DNA of 64,000 bases from Brachionus rotundiformis (GCA_016802295.1 JAESIW010000180.1:1615619-1679618), one strand, 5' to 3'; shown: positions 24,475-36,087, counted from the first letter of the stretch. Numbers and translations are program-made. Notes: generated by a model not told the origin, from the sequence alone.

Positions 24475-25526
24475 GCTAGTCAGCGTGTGGTTCTAGGTCC
24501 ACACGTTTCAAATTGGAAAGATGTCACTTCACGTCAGGGGCGTATCTCAAGGTAGTATGTTAGGCCCAATCCTCTTCGCAATCTTCATCAATGACCTACC
24601 GAGCCATTTGACACACACAAGCAAGCTTTTTGATGATGATCTAAAAATAATAGCGCAGGTGGAATCCAAGGAGGCGATGAATAGTATTCAAGTTGATTTT
24701 GACACAGTGTTGGAGTTGAATGGTGTTGGAGTTGGTTGATGGAAGCAAACGAGTCTAAAAATAAAGTCATGAATATCGGTAGCAACGAGCATATTGCAAA
24801 AACCAGGCCCTACACGTTAAAAAAGAAGGATGGCTCTCGAATTAAGCTTCAAAACACATCGGAAGAACGTGACCTGGGCATCATTCTCACGGCAAATTTT
24901 AAGTTCAGCTCACAGTCTGCTCATGCCGCATCAAAAGCCAAGCAAGTTCTAGGAATGCTAAATAACACATTCGTATCTAGGGATGTAGAACTATAGGTCT
25001 CACTCTATCGCAACTAGATTCGTCAGCATCTGGAGTTTTCAGTGCTGGCTTGGAACCCGTATCTTAAGAGAGATAAAGACACCCTTGAAAAAGTACAGAG
25101 AAGAGTAACGAGAGTTCCCACTTCCTTGAAAGGAATGGAGTACGAGAATAGACTTGAGCGGATGGGTCTTACATCTTTAGAGACAAGAAGACAACGGGGT
25201 GACTTAATTCAACTATACAAAGTTGGCAGAAGCAAAGATGACATAACGTGCGTGGTACAGCGAGCCAAAATGGTCGGCTCCGAGAAACACAAAGAAGGTC
25301 AACTACGGCGTAAGATCGTGGCATCTTGTCAGCAAAGAATCAACTTCTTCATTAATCGGATAGCTAATTTATGGAACGAACTGCCAGGTGACATAGTCGC
25401 AACTGAGACTGTGGGCTCCTTTAAAATCAAATACGACCATTATCAATTAAGACGACAGATTTGAGGGGCATACCTGCGAGTTATCTCGCCACGCGGTCTT
25501 ATAACTACTACTACTACTACTACTAC
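24475..25526 (+). mobile_element. 5'-truncated, mutated non-LTR retrotransposon (LINE) fragment
   Basis: Holds the reverse-transcriptase middle (VSQGSMLGPILFAIFINDLP, in the style of the LINE GVPQGSxLGP box), the thumb region (DLGIILTANFKFSSQ) and the C-terminal segment with LEKVQRRVTR and FFINRIANLWNELPG, ending at a stop near 25464. A frameshift lies just before the GVSQGS box, stops interrupt the thumb/C-terminal join near 24996-25030, and the catalytic box reads FDDD where FADD or YADD is expected. The copy begins inside the RT domain and ends in a (TAC)n tail, typical of 5' truncation during target-primed integration. Base composition is much richer in GC than the flanks, suggesting fairly recent insertion. 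It cannot transpose. Confidence 0.88.
25503..25526 (+). repeat. (ACT/TAC)n microsatellite tail of the LINE
   Basis: About eight copies of a trinucleotide directly after the LINE 3' end. Such simple repeats replace poly(A) at the end of several LINE clades. Confidence 0.85.
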
Positions 25527-25819
25527 AATTATGTTTGAACAATAAAAACAAGATTGATTGAAATGAAACTCTTACACAACCAAAAAAACGAAAATTAATT
25601 ATTAATTAATCCGATAATTTTTATAAAATTTGACACATTGAAAATTACTTTACCTAATCATTAAAATCAACCTGTTATAAAGAAGAAAATGTCTGCAAAA
25701 GAAGAAATCCTTAATAACATTTTTTTTCACACAATAAAATATCTTCTCCCCACACGTTTTTCCTCACCAAAAAAGTTTTTAAACAACAAAATTGTTTTAA
25801 AACTGTGTTATTGTTATAT

Positions 25820-26065
25820 ATACAGTGGTGATTTGATACGTGGGTTTTTACCTAAAATTACCTAAGTTTTCGTAAAATTACGTTAAAAAGGGTAAAAACC
25901 AAAAGGCCGAAAATTCGCCGCTTTTTAGTACTTTTTTAATAATTTTGCTCAAATTCAACAAAATCTAAAGTATCAAACTGGAAAAAAAATTTACGATATT
26001 TTACGTTAAATTTCGTAAAATTTGAGTTTAAAAGTGGTAAAATTTCGTAAAAGGTTGTAAAAAAT
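25820..26065. repeat. CGTAAAATT-type iterated motif region with an inverted repeat
   Basis: TTTCGTAAAATTACG-like words recur (25869, 26012, 26044 and variants TACGTTAAA). GGTTTTTACC near 25845 and GGTAAAAACC near 25890 form an inverted repeat. The same word recurs twice at 29277-29295, on the far side of a Tc1-like wreck and an unknown gene, so this may be one subterminal end of a DNA element. Confidence 0.45.
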
Positions 26066-26199
26066 TGTAATAAAATTAAAATTAAAAAAGATATTAAGCC
26101 GATTTTATTTTTTAAATCTTTAGAATGGAAAAATATATTTTAATGATTCGACCATTCTCCATTCTTTTCAATTACTATCGGTATCACCTTATATTAAAT

Positions 26200-27150
26200 T
26201 TATGTATTTAAACTCGAATTTAAAAATTTTTGTACACAAAATAATACCTTTTTAATATTGTTTATATAAGATATACACTTCTCTGCGGTTAATTTGTTTT
26301 GAAACTTAAAAATTGCATCAATGACGTCTTGTTCATTTTCTGGACATTTTGAAAGAATAAACCTTTTTAATTCACTCCAGACCATTTCAATTGGATTTAA
26401 GTCAGGTGAGTTTGCTGGAGATTTCATCTAAGAAAATTAACATTAAAACAATTCCAATAAGATTCCCAGCACAAAATTACCCAATTAATGCCGTTTATTT
26501 TCAAAAATGTGTTGCATACGATCTATGCTTAGGATCATTATCTTGATGCAACTTAAGTTTAAAATCATATTTATGTAGAGCAAACGGGATCAAATATTCT
26601 ACCAATATCTCCTTATAAAGAGGAGAATCCAAATTTTGTTTAAAAACCTTTTGTATGATGAATAATATTATGCTAGTTTGATTTGAATTTTTTGAACTTT
26701 AAGTTTACTGCAAATTTAGTTGATCGATTGAATGAAATCCCTGCCCATACATTAAGTTTACTTTTAAACTTTGAGCTACATGGAACTGTTTCTGGTCGAG
26801 AAGTCCCAGCCTCAAGTGATATAATGGTTTATCATAAAGAATGATAGTGGCTTCGTCTACAAAAATATAGTCTTCGAAATTATTACTCAAATTTTTTGAG
26901 GACCAAATAAGCCTCTCAAGTTTTTGGAATTCAGTTAACTTAGGAGATTTTTTAAGGCATCTTGACCGAAACCCTTGAATCCAATTTTAAAGTTTAACTC
27001 AATCTCTAATTAATAATTCATTTAAAGTACCTTTTTTGAATCTATATTTTCTAATAACACTAGCACTTATTTTTATCTGAAATTTCTTCTCAATATGAGC
27101 ACTCAATTTCTTAGAAGACTCAAGACCATTCATCTCTAAAGTTCTATCCT
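26200..27150 (-). pseudogene. Degenerate Tc1/mariner-type (DDE) transposase
   Basis: Read on the minus strand, the order is a segment with YIFVDEATIILYDKPLYH (first catalytic Asp region, 26705-26890) followed by NSPDLNPIEMVWSELKRFI (26370-26420), the hallmark of DDE_3/Tc1 transposases. The pieces lie in different frames with stops between them, so the gene is dead. Upstream minus-strand sequence to about 27150 has traces of the N-terminal helix-turn-helix part but no clean frame. Terminal inverted repeats were not identified with confidence. Confidence 0.72.
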
Positions 27151-27927
27151 AAATTGAAATTGTTATTTAACAGTTGTTTAGCAAAAACTAAAAATCATTT
27201 TTGGGTAAGAAATAGCTACAATTATCGTAAAAACTTTATATGTGACGCACAGTTTACCATTGGTATGGAAAACAATTGTAAGATTTATAATTAAAGTTTA
27301 CTTTGATAATAAGAAGTTTACTTAGTATGATACACACTCTTACATGAAAGGTAACTAGAGTCATTAGCGTAGCCAGGAGTGGAGCGGCCGAAAGATACCT
27401 TCTTTTTAAGTACCATCAAGGTGCCGTATGCAGTATGGGACTATGGGACTTCCCAACCTTTTCATTTAATCTGACTAAACCAAAGTTTAAAATTGGATGA
27501 CGTTACAATTTTAAGAAAAAAGGCATCATGTTTCATTTTTGCATTTATGCTATGTGAATAAAAGTTAACTACATAAATATATTTCACCAAAATATTTGAC
27601 AGACTGCGAGGATTCCTTACACTGACTTTTTTTTTCCGGTTATTTTCAATCAACTTATCAATATACTAAAAAAAGAATAAATATAAAACTTGCTCTTAAT
27701 AGGACAAATAAATTTTACTCTCTTAGAAGGTATCGAGTTTTTTGGATAAGACATTTTTAATACTCTTCTAATCTTTTTAGAATTTAGCTTTTTTTTGTTG
27801 CATAAAAAAAGTATCTGCTTTAGAAAAATTTCTTTTTTGCTCCGTTTTTTTTTTTACATGCTTAAATTTTGTTGCAATGAAAATGATTAATTTATAGTTT
27901 AAAAAAACACTTAAAAAAAAATTTAAA

Positions 27928-29242
27928 AATGGGTAAAAATGCAAAATCGAAAATATCTCCTCCAAAAAAAACACAAAAAAAATAAAGAAACTGATTCAGA
28001 AGATTTTACTGAGAGCGAGGTGGAGGAGCAAAAAAAAGCTGCTAGAAAGAAAAGACAAACAGATGAAGATATTGAAATGATTGCAATTATTTATGAAATA
28101 CCAGATCCTAAGCATCCATTTCATTATCTTCATCGAGTACATTCAAGCGTTCCAATTAAAGATATTAATGAAAAAATCGATAGAGAGGACGTTAGTTGAT
28201 TTAGATACTTTTAATAAAAACCTATTTTTTAATTTAGCCTTTAGTTAAAAAAAGGAAGTATTGTTAATTTTGTTCATGAAGATGACGGCAAATATTTATG
28301 GGTTGGCGCTGAAATAAGCAATAATCATCTTTTAAAGTTCCAAAAAAAAAAGTTTGTTCTTATTTCTTCTTCTTGAATGTAAATAATAAATAATTTAATA
28401 TCATCAAGACTTAAACGAAAAATTGAACAACCATTGGCGTCAAGTGATCTGACGTCTGACGAACAAGCAAAAAAAAGCAAAATGTGTAAATATTTAGTAA
28501 TTTATTACATAGTTAATTTTATTTTTGCCTAATTTTTATTAAATTATTTTATTAAAACTCTTTAATAAGCTTAGTGTAATTAACTTTATTTAACCAAGCG
28601 ACTTGAACACTTTTAATCTCTCTCTTTCTCTCTCGGATAGCCTTCCAAAATTAATTCATGTTTTAAATTATGGTCTTAATATCGCCTTGAGAAGACTATT
28701 TAAAACCATGGAATCCCGTCGACACTTCAATCGATTGCCATTTACCGGTGCAGGAGATCAACTAAACATATTACTAGCATATGTTTTCATTATTATACGT
28801 TTCTGTTTGTTCAGTATATAACTTACTAAAATAATTATAGGAAAATTAGGGGGACTGAGCCTTCTTTTAGTCAAAATTGGAAAACTTAAGCTCGATTCAG
28901 CCTCAATTAATAATCTTTTAAACCCTTTTAAAGACGTCCAAAAAGATTTCACTGAGCAATTTAGGATAAAAATCAGGGAAAATTTCCCTCAAAACTCAAA
29001 TGAAACGATTGGTTTCTATAGATAAGAAGATAATAGAACATTTCTTGAGATAAAAGGTATTTATTTTTTGTTCAATTTACTATTTTGAATCGTATTCTAA
29101 GTTTTGTTCTATTAAAAAGCACTTGGCACGATATGTACCTCATGACAGAACGTTTGAAAAAGCCTTTGAAAAAGCAAGCAATTCATTGAAGACGTCCCGT
29201 TTAATTGTTAACACTTCAGCTAAAAAACAACCAAATAATTAA
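27928..29242 (+). CDS. Unrecognised multi-exon gene or gene remnant, Lys-rich N-terminus
   Basis: Several plus-strand blocks look coding: about 27939-28197 (lysine-rich start, then TDEDIEMIAIIYEIPDPKHP), about 28247-28375 (GSIVNFVHEDDGKYLWVGAE), about 28405-28485 (KRKIEQPLASSDLTSDEQAK), about 28635-28790 (NYGLNIALRRLFKTMESRRH), about 28840-29020 (LGGLSLLLVKIGKLKLDSAS) and 29120-29242 (LARYVPHDRTFEKAFEKASN, then stop). Short introns with GT/AG would join most of them. An A-run near 27970-27990 puts the attractive start MGKNAKSK out of frame with the rest, so either the start is the ATG at 27939 or there is an indel. I do not recognise the family. It lies inside a transposon-rich block and may be element-borne. 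Confidence 0.45.
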
Positions 29243-29362
29243 ACAAAATTTTGAATTATATATAAATTATAAATTTTCGTAAAATTACGTAAAATTACAA
29301 AATTTTACAATTGTAATTTTTCATCTTTAAAATTTGAATCCATAATAGTTGAAAATTAAAGA

Positions 29363-29482
29363 CTAGAAAATCTGATGTCTATTTTTTTGTTAAAAATTCA
29401 TTGTAAATATATTTTTATTCAAAAATAAAATTAATGAGTCAACAATGACTTTTCAACACAAAAATAAATTCAGATTTTCTAG
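29363..29482. repeat. 120-bp imperfect hairpin (foldback element or hairpin RNA)
   Basis: The left arm 29363-29404 and right arm 29442-29482 are reverse complements over about 41 bp with few mismatches. Both arms begin with CTAGAAAATCTGA on the outside and end with TCATTGT on the inside, around a 37-nt AT-rich loop. The size fits a tiny MITE or a microRNA-like precursor. Confidence 0.7.
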
Positions 29483-32078
29483 TAAAACATCTTATGTTGA
29501 TTGAAATTTCACAATATCGTCAAAATATTTTTTCACAAGTCGAGTAATTCTTAGTTCAAAATTAAAATATGTAAACGATCCGAGATTAATTGCTTACTTT
29601 GGTTTGGAAATTCTTAATTATGACACAGTTTTTCATAGTTTAATTTATTCATTCATTCATTACAATACAAATTTTGAAAATTTTTTCATTTTATTTAGAG
29701 TACTTTTCTTTTATTTAATGAATGTTATTGTGAGATTATTATATAATGGAGGAAAAAGCCAAATGTGGACAAGTCGATCAATTCTAATTCGAAAATATCT
29801 TCTCTTAAAGCATAATTTTCGGTTTTATTTTATTCTTCGACATTTTGCAAGTAAATGACCATTTTCATTCGATAATTGGCACATATCAATTAAATATGAA
29901 TTTAGAGCCTGATTCAAGCCATATCGTCTTCAGTTCTTGTTTTTTATATTCCACTTATTTGAATTAATATCATCAATAAAAATGTTTCGAATTTTATTTT
30001 TTTTTTTACCGCTTATTTTTTATAAAACAATATTCGAAAATTTTCAAATGTTTTAACTTAATTAAAGATTTTAAACCATAGATCCGGGCGGCCTCAATTT
30101 TGTCATAATATATATTTGTTTAAAAATTAATTTTTTTTTATAGATTTATATTTTTTTTTAAGAATGCTTTCTCAGAACAAAACTCAGAACTGTGGAAATG
30201 TTTGTTGATAAAAGGGAGAGCGTTGTCAAGTCAACTCGTCAAAAGTGTCTTGATAACAAGAAATATCTAAATATAAGTAGTAGGTTTAAATTCAAAAAAA
30301 TTTTATTTTTTAACCGTTTTTTTTTAAAGATCCAGATGAAGATATTTACGTTTATTTGTCATTGCCATCCCTTCAATGACTGTTGTTCATTGTCTGCGTC
30401 TCAGAATGGATTTGTTTCAATAAGATGGAGTATGGTCGTAGGTCATGTTCGTTTGACCCGTGATGTCTTCAAGCATCTTTCAAATCGTTTCCGTTAATTC
30501 TTCAGATGCACTTGATGTGCCCATATGTAGTCGTTTATATCTTGCTCTTTTTTCAGACTCATTTATTCCTAATCTCTAACCAAAAAAAAAACGGCCGGTC
30601 TAGCCAATGTGAAAAATGGTCTGAGTAGAGTAAATAAAAGGATTTTAAATAGACATGTTTAGAGAATTTTAAATGCGAAAGAAAGGCTTAGGATAAGCGT
30701 CATGGTGATGCTTGTTTAATTTTACATAAATGTAAATAGTATTTTAAACTTTTGATAATTTGAAAGTTGAAATGTTAATATGCTAATAAACTTGTAAAAA
30801 TTTAAATTTCATATATGCTGTGATTGTTAAAATAATTATCTTTTGATGAAGTAATTAACGAAGTAAACCTAATTACTCAAAAGAATATTTAGGAAATTCT
30901 TTTAGGATCGTATACCGTCCTGGATTAGGATCTGATATGGGCCAAGTTAAGAAAATTCATAAGAAAACTTCTGGATTTCTATCAGGAATCTTGATAAGAT
31001 CCTAATTAGGACCTGAACTGGGCAGTGTCAATTCTTTTTCGCTTGTATTTGTATTTCCGTAAATTGCTTTAATGGCTAAATTTATTAATGAATCCTTGCT
31101 TGTTGACAGTAGCAATTTTTCTGAATAAATTCAGTCAAACTAATGATAGCTACTTCTTGAAATAAAATTCCTTTACCACGTTTTTTTACTGGTTGTATAT
31201 TGTATTCTAATCATAAAAATAGGGAATTGAAGATTCAGTGATAGACATTTTTATTTAATTTATTTTAGTTTGTTGTTATTGAAAAGTGTGTCTTGTAAAT
31301 TAATTGATGGCCAAAAAAAATTTTTTATTAGCTAATATTTTAAATAAAAATCGAAATTTAATTTAAATGGTATCATAATATTATTGATATCTTTAATTAG
31401 TATATATTAAAAAAAGAAAAATTTTGTTTTTGTTCATGACTTCTGAGAGTTATTACCATTTTCTAGGAAACGAATTCTAATTCTAATTTAATTCGCTAAT
31501 AAATCAAAAATTCAAATCATTTGAATTTTAATAATTTAACTTTTAGTAAAAGTTAAATTATTAAAACTAATATAACAGTCAAATGCATATTTTCTGATAT
31601 AACAAACTAAAGTAGTTCTATTTTGAATTGCTGAAACTTTTTTAGACTAAAAATATTTTTAAATAAAGATTGCCAATTTTTAGCTGAATGAGTTTGTTTA
31701 ATTCAGACATAATATATTTTTAGGTATACAAATTAACTGAAGAATTCTAATATAAAGAGAACTTATTTTTCAAAAACCATTTATAGGGTTAATTTTAAAT
31801 TAAGAAGCTTGTTTAAAAATTAAAATGTTTGATACACAATCAATATTTAGAATTTTAAAGTGATTCCTTTCATTTTAATTACAATTAGAAAAGCTATTTT
31901 CCAATTTTAAAAATTGTTTCCATCGTTTCGAGTCTTTGTTTTAACAAACACTTTTCATTGGAACCAATCAAAATTTAAGAACATTTATATAAAATGAAAA
32001 TGAAAAAATAAAAAAAATATTTATATAAACAATTAAGTCGTCAGACGGGAAGCGAATTTTCTCAATTAAATAAGCAAA
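29483..32078. other. Spacer before tubulin copy 2
   Basis: 2.6 kb with no supportable gene. A short direct repeat with TTAGGATCTGATATGGGC at about 30925 and TTAGGACCTGAACTGGGC at about 31006 is seen. A more GC-rich patch near 30340-30610 has no recognisable coding sense. The 54 bp before the tubulin ATG (32025-32078) do not resemble those of copies 1 and 3. Confidence 0.4.
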
Positions 32079-33434
32079 ATGAGAGAGTGTATTTCAATCC
32101 ATATTGGTCAAGCTGGTGTCCAAATTGGTAATGCCTGTTGGGAATTGTACTGTTTGGAACACGGTATTCAACCCGATGGTCAAATGCCATCAGACAAGAC
32201 CATTGGTGGTGGTGATGATTCATTCAACACCTTTTTCTCAGAGACTGGCGCTGGCAAACACGTACCAAGAGCTGTCTTTGTTGATTTGGAACCAACTGTA
32301 ATCGATGAGGTCCGAACTGGTACCTACCGTCAATTGTTTCACCCAGAACAATTGATCACTGGCAAAGAAGACGCTGCCAACAACTATGCTCGTGGTCACT
32401 ACACCATTGGTAAAGAAATCGTCGATTTGGTATTGGACAGAATCCGTAAATTGGCCGATCAATGTACTGGTTTGCAAGGTTTCTTGATCTTTCACTCATT
32501 CGGTGGTGGAACTGGATCTGGTTTCACATCATTGTTGATGGAGAGATTGAGCGTTGATTATGGCAAGAAATCAAAATTGGAATTCGCTGTTTACCCAGCT
32601 CCACAAATTTCAACTGCTGTAGTTGAGCCATACAACTCTATCTTGACCACTCACACTACTTTGGAACACTCTGATTGTGCTTTTATGGTTGACAACGAGG
32701 CCATTTATGACATTTGCCGTCGTAACTTGGATATCGAAAGACCAACATACACCAACTTGAACAGATTGATTGGTCAAATTGTTTCATCGATCACTGCTTC
32801 ATTGAGATTCGATGGTGCTTTGAACGTCGATTTGACTGAATTTCAAACTAACTTGGTCCCATATCCACGTATTCACTTTCCATTGGCCACCTATGCTCCA
32901 ATCATTTCAGCTGAAAAAGCCTACCACGAGCAGCTCACTGTTGCTGAAATTACCAACGCTGTTTTTGAGCCAGCCAACCAGATGGTTAAATGTGATCCAA
33001 GACACGGTAAATACATGGCTTGCTGTATGTTGTACAGAGGCGATGTTGTGCCAAAGGATGTCAATGCTGCCATTGCCACCATCAAGACCAAGAGAACCAT
33101 TCAATTTGTTGACTGGTGTCCAACTGGTTTCAAGGTTGGTATCAACTATCAACCACCAACTGTTGTTCCAGGTGGTGACTTGGCTAAAGTCCAACGTGCT
33201 GTATGCATGTTGAGCAACACCACTGCTATTGCTGAAGCCTGGGCTAGACTTGACCACAAATTCGATTTGATGTATGCCAAGAGAGCTTTCGTTCACTGGT
33301 ATGTCGGTGAGGGTATGGAAGAAGGTGAGTTCTCCGAAGCCAGAGAAGATTTGGCCGCTTTGGAAAAAGACTACGAAGAAGTCGGAGTTGATTCAGTCGA
33401 AGGAGAAGGAGAAGGTGAAGGCGAAGAATACTAA
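32079..33434 (+). CDS. Alpha-tubulin, copy 2 (intronless)
   Basis: 451 residues, differing from copy 1 at one residue by eye (Ile for Val at position 9), with only about two base changes seen in the coding region. MREC start, K40 region, GGGTGSG loop and EGEEY tail are all present. The 3' flank is nearly identical to that of copy 1 for about 208 bp, but the 5' flank is unrelated, lacking the GAA/TTC block. This copy may therefore be expressed under different control, or be a duplicate that landed next to new upstream DNA. Confidence 0.98.
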   Translation: MRECISIHIGQAGVQIGNACWELYCLEHGIQPDGQMPSDKTIGGGDDSFNTFFSETGAGKHVPRAVFVDLEPTVIDEVRTGTYRQLFHPEQLITGKEDAANNYARGHYTIGKEIVDLVLDRIRKLADQCTGLQGFLIFHSFGGGTGSGFTSLLMERLSVDYGKKSKLEFAVYPAPQISTAVVEPYNSILTTHTTLEHSDCAFMVDNEAIYDICRRNLDIERPTYTNLNRLIGQIVSSITASLRFDGALNVDLTEFQTNLVPYPRIHFPLATYAPIISAEKAYHEQLTVAEITNAVFEPANQMVKCDPRHGKYMACCMLYRGDVVPKDVNAAIATIKTKRTIQFVDWCPTGFKVGINYQPPTVVPGGDLAKVQRAVCMLSNTTAIAEAWARLDHKFDLMYAKRAFVHWYVGEGMEEGEFSEAREDLAALEKDYEEVGVDSVEGEGEGEGEEY

Positions 33435-33642
33435 GAAACTAATAAAGAACTATCAAATCATTTCAATATTTTTTATGCGTCATTTAATAGTGAATTTTTT
33501 TTACTCAATTATTAGATTAATAATTACTATATGACTCTATAATAACTCTAATAATAATAACAATAATAAATAAATTCAATTTAATAATATAATACACTTT
33601 TTTTCTCTCTTTTTTAAATTCTACCATAAAAAATTAGACTTT
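33435..33642 (+). terminator. 3' UTR and polyadenylation region of tubulin copy 2
   Basis: Near-identical to 24017-24224 (one mismatch, T to C in 'ttYtacc'), with the same AATAAATAAATT signal. Identity ends sharply after 'attagacttt'. Confidence 0.55.
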
Positions 33643-33707
33643 TTGATTTTGCATCTTTTTCTCCTATACCTACTTACTACTCGCGGTCTTTGGTACGTTT
33701 AGTTTGG

Positions 33708-33758
33708 CCCGTTTAATAACCGCATAATATTAAACGGACGGTCCAAGAATCCGTCCCA
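33708..33758. repeat. GC-richer double hairpin
   Basis: CCGTTTAATA (33709-33718) pairs perfectly with TATTAAACGG (33728-33737) around a 9-nt loop. Overlapping it, GGACGG and CCGTCC (about 33736-33755) form a second stem. The patch sits about 275 bp after tubulin copy 2 in otherwise AT-rich DNA. It could be the end of a mobile element. Confidence 0.5.
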
Positions 33759-34604
33759 ATTTTGGCGGGCGGGTTTCGAAATAAATTTAAAATTTTTTCC
33801 TTAAATAATTTATTAAAAAATTATTTTATATTTAAAAATAAATATAAAGACTTATTGCACTTTATTTTTTCATTTTGATATTGACTTTGATGTTGATTTT
33901 TATTATAATAACCTAACCGCCACTATATATACCTGAGCAGCAAAAATGGCATTTTCGTCGCCATAAGCTCCCTTGAATTGCAATTATATATGTGGCCGTG
34001 ATTATCACTGTTTGGAACTATATGCCAAATGCCAAATACCAATGAAAAAATTGTATTAAGGATTTTAATTTTACTTATATTGACTTAAATATAGGATTGT
34101 TAACTTTTATAATACCAAAGTATTAATAAAATAAATTCTAATTTAGTGACTAAAAATTTATTTTTTACTTTAATCTAGGATGTGTTTTATAATCTACTCT
34201 TAGTTTTTTTTAATTAAACCTTTATTTATATTATATTATTTTTTTATTGATATTATTTATTTTTACTTTTATTTTAATATCTATATTAATATTCTAATTT
34301 ATGACAAGAATTTAATTTCTAAAAATTTTTATAACGAATTTTTTTATTGACAGTTAATCAATCAAGCATTTCAATAATTGGATTAAGATTTAAAAAATAT
34401 ATAATTTATTTTTTAATCTAAGTCATAATTTTCATACAAAACATGATTTTTTCAATTACATCATAATCCATAAAAACTTATTTATATTTATATACAACTA
34501 GCTATTAAGCCTTTCCTTTTCATCTAAAACTCTATAAAAATCTGTATGTACAACTCTATTACTCATACTATTTACACTTTTCACATTAGTTACATTGGCT
34601 TAAG

Positions 34605-36087
34605 ATGTCCGTTTCCTTTTACTTATTTAGATTCAATAAAGTATTCAACAAAAGAGATTCTCTCTTAAAATACCCTAAAAACCCCACCTGCACAGCTATA
34701 AAACAGGGTGGACAGAAACAATCTGAAGTAAACCGTTTACAAAGTCACACGAGTCAGAAAACGTGCTATAAATGTGGGTACCCGCACAAAAGCCAATGTC
34801 CTGTCAAAGATAAAAAATGTCGTCGTTGTGGGGAAAATGGACACTTTGTGAAGTTTTGCCCTAATAAGAGACATCATAATCGCTCAAATAAGTGGCACAA
34901 AAAGATACATCAGGTAAGAAGCGGTAGCGAAGAAAACAATGATCCCAGTGATAAAGTAGAGGAAACATATAAGTATAGTCTAGAGGATCAGGATGATAGC
35001 CCCTTTAGTATTTTTGCTCTTTCAGGCGCAGAATTTTGTTGTCCAAGAATCAAGGCAATTAACTAAGAGACGAGATTGAACTTGGTATAGATACCCAAGC
35101 ATCTATCAGCGCAATTTCCGAAGAAACCCACTCAAAAATGAGAATGAGTAAATGAGAGAAAAACCGAAACTAACTAGTGACTCGTAAGCAATTTTTTTGT
35201 TTGATGGGACTAAAACGTTAAAGTGTATTGCTTAGTTTTGCAAGAACTTGGGTGAAGAAGTGTGTGGAATCTGACTTCTTAGTTTTTAGTGGACTTAGAG
35301 ATAATCTATTGGGGTACGATAATTATGTTAAATTGGGATTGATAAAAGTAACCTTCGCTACAAATGGGTTTAATTTATTTCACTCAAAGACAGTCGAAAT
35401 GTTTCCTGAATTGTTTTCTGGAAAGATCGGTAAACTAAAGGACTATGAGCTAAAGTTTCAAATAAAATTAGATTAAAAGTGTGATATAGCGACATCTTTG
35501 TCGATATCACTGGTTTAATTAACTAACTTAACCATGAGCGTTTAAGTTAGAAAGGAGCATAAATAGCTACTCTAATACGTCTAACGAAGAGATCGGATAG
35601 ACGGGCCCAAGGGTACTAATGTAAACATTACAAAAAGCCTTATGCTCAGAAAGAAAGGAAAATTCCTTTCCATCTAAGAAAAAAGGTGGACAAAGACATT
35701 GACGAGATGTTGGAGCAAGATTTGATTGAGCCAGTGTTTGGAGAGGCAATTCCTTTCGTGTCATGCTTTATACCAGTGCCTAAGCCTAGCAATCTAAATG
35801 AGTTGCGAATCACTTTAGATTCAAGAGTAATCAATCAAGCGATTGAAAGAGAGAGGCATATTATGCCGATTGTCGAAGATCTAATGGTCGAGCTAAATAA
35901 TGCCATGATAATGTCAAAATTAGACCTTAAGGGTGGATACAACCAAATGGGTATTCACCCCGACAGGAGATTCATTGCAGTTTTCAGGACTCATCCCTTG
36001 AATTCTAAAATAGTGTCTCTAATCTGCTTTTCCGTCTTCTCGACAAAGAGAATTTTTTCCGGAAAATTTCTGGTTCCTCGGATTTAA
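34605..36087 (+). mobile_element. Ty3/gypsy-type LTR retrotransposon wreck 1
   Basis: Decayed gag-pol in three pieces. The first (34605-35066) has two CCHC zinc knuckles (CYKCGYPHKSQCP, CRRCGENGHFVKFCP) typical of gag nucleocapsid. The second (35228-35476) covers the protease tail and linker (FPELFSGKIGKLKDYELK). The third (about 35632-35999) has the start of reverse transcriptase (IPFHLRKKV, then KLDLKGGYNQMGIHPD). Frameshifts and stops separate them, and homology stops before the catalytic YxDD box. The sequence after about 36000 is unrelated AT-rich DNA. No matching LTR pair was found, and 34480-34600 may be leader or LTR. Not functional. Confidence 0.85.

Noticed and set aside
24521..25464. 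LINE pieces as separate small genes
   Set aside because: All pieces read in order as one reverse-transcriptase ORF broken by mutations.
29604..29858. 84-codon hydrophobic plus-strand frame as a membrane protein
   Set aside because: Phe/Ile/Leu/Tyr-rich composition is what AT-rich random DNA gives. No start context or conserved pattern.
32079..33434. Copy 2 as a processed retrocopy of copy 1
   Set aside because: All three copies are intronless, and the shared 3' flank extends past the poly(A) signal without a poly(A) tract, which fits DNA-level duplication or conversion better.
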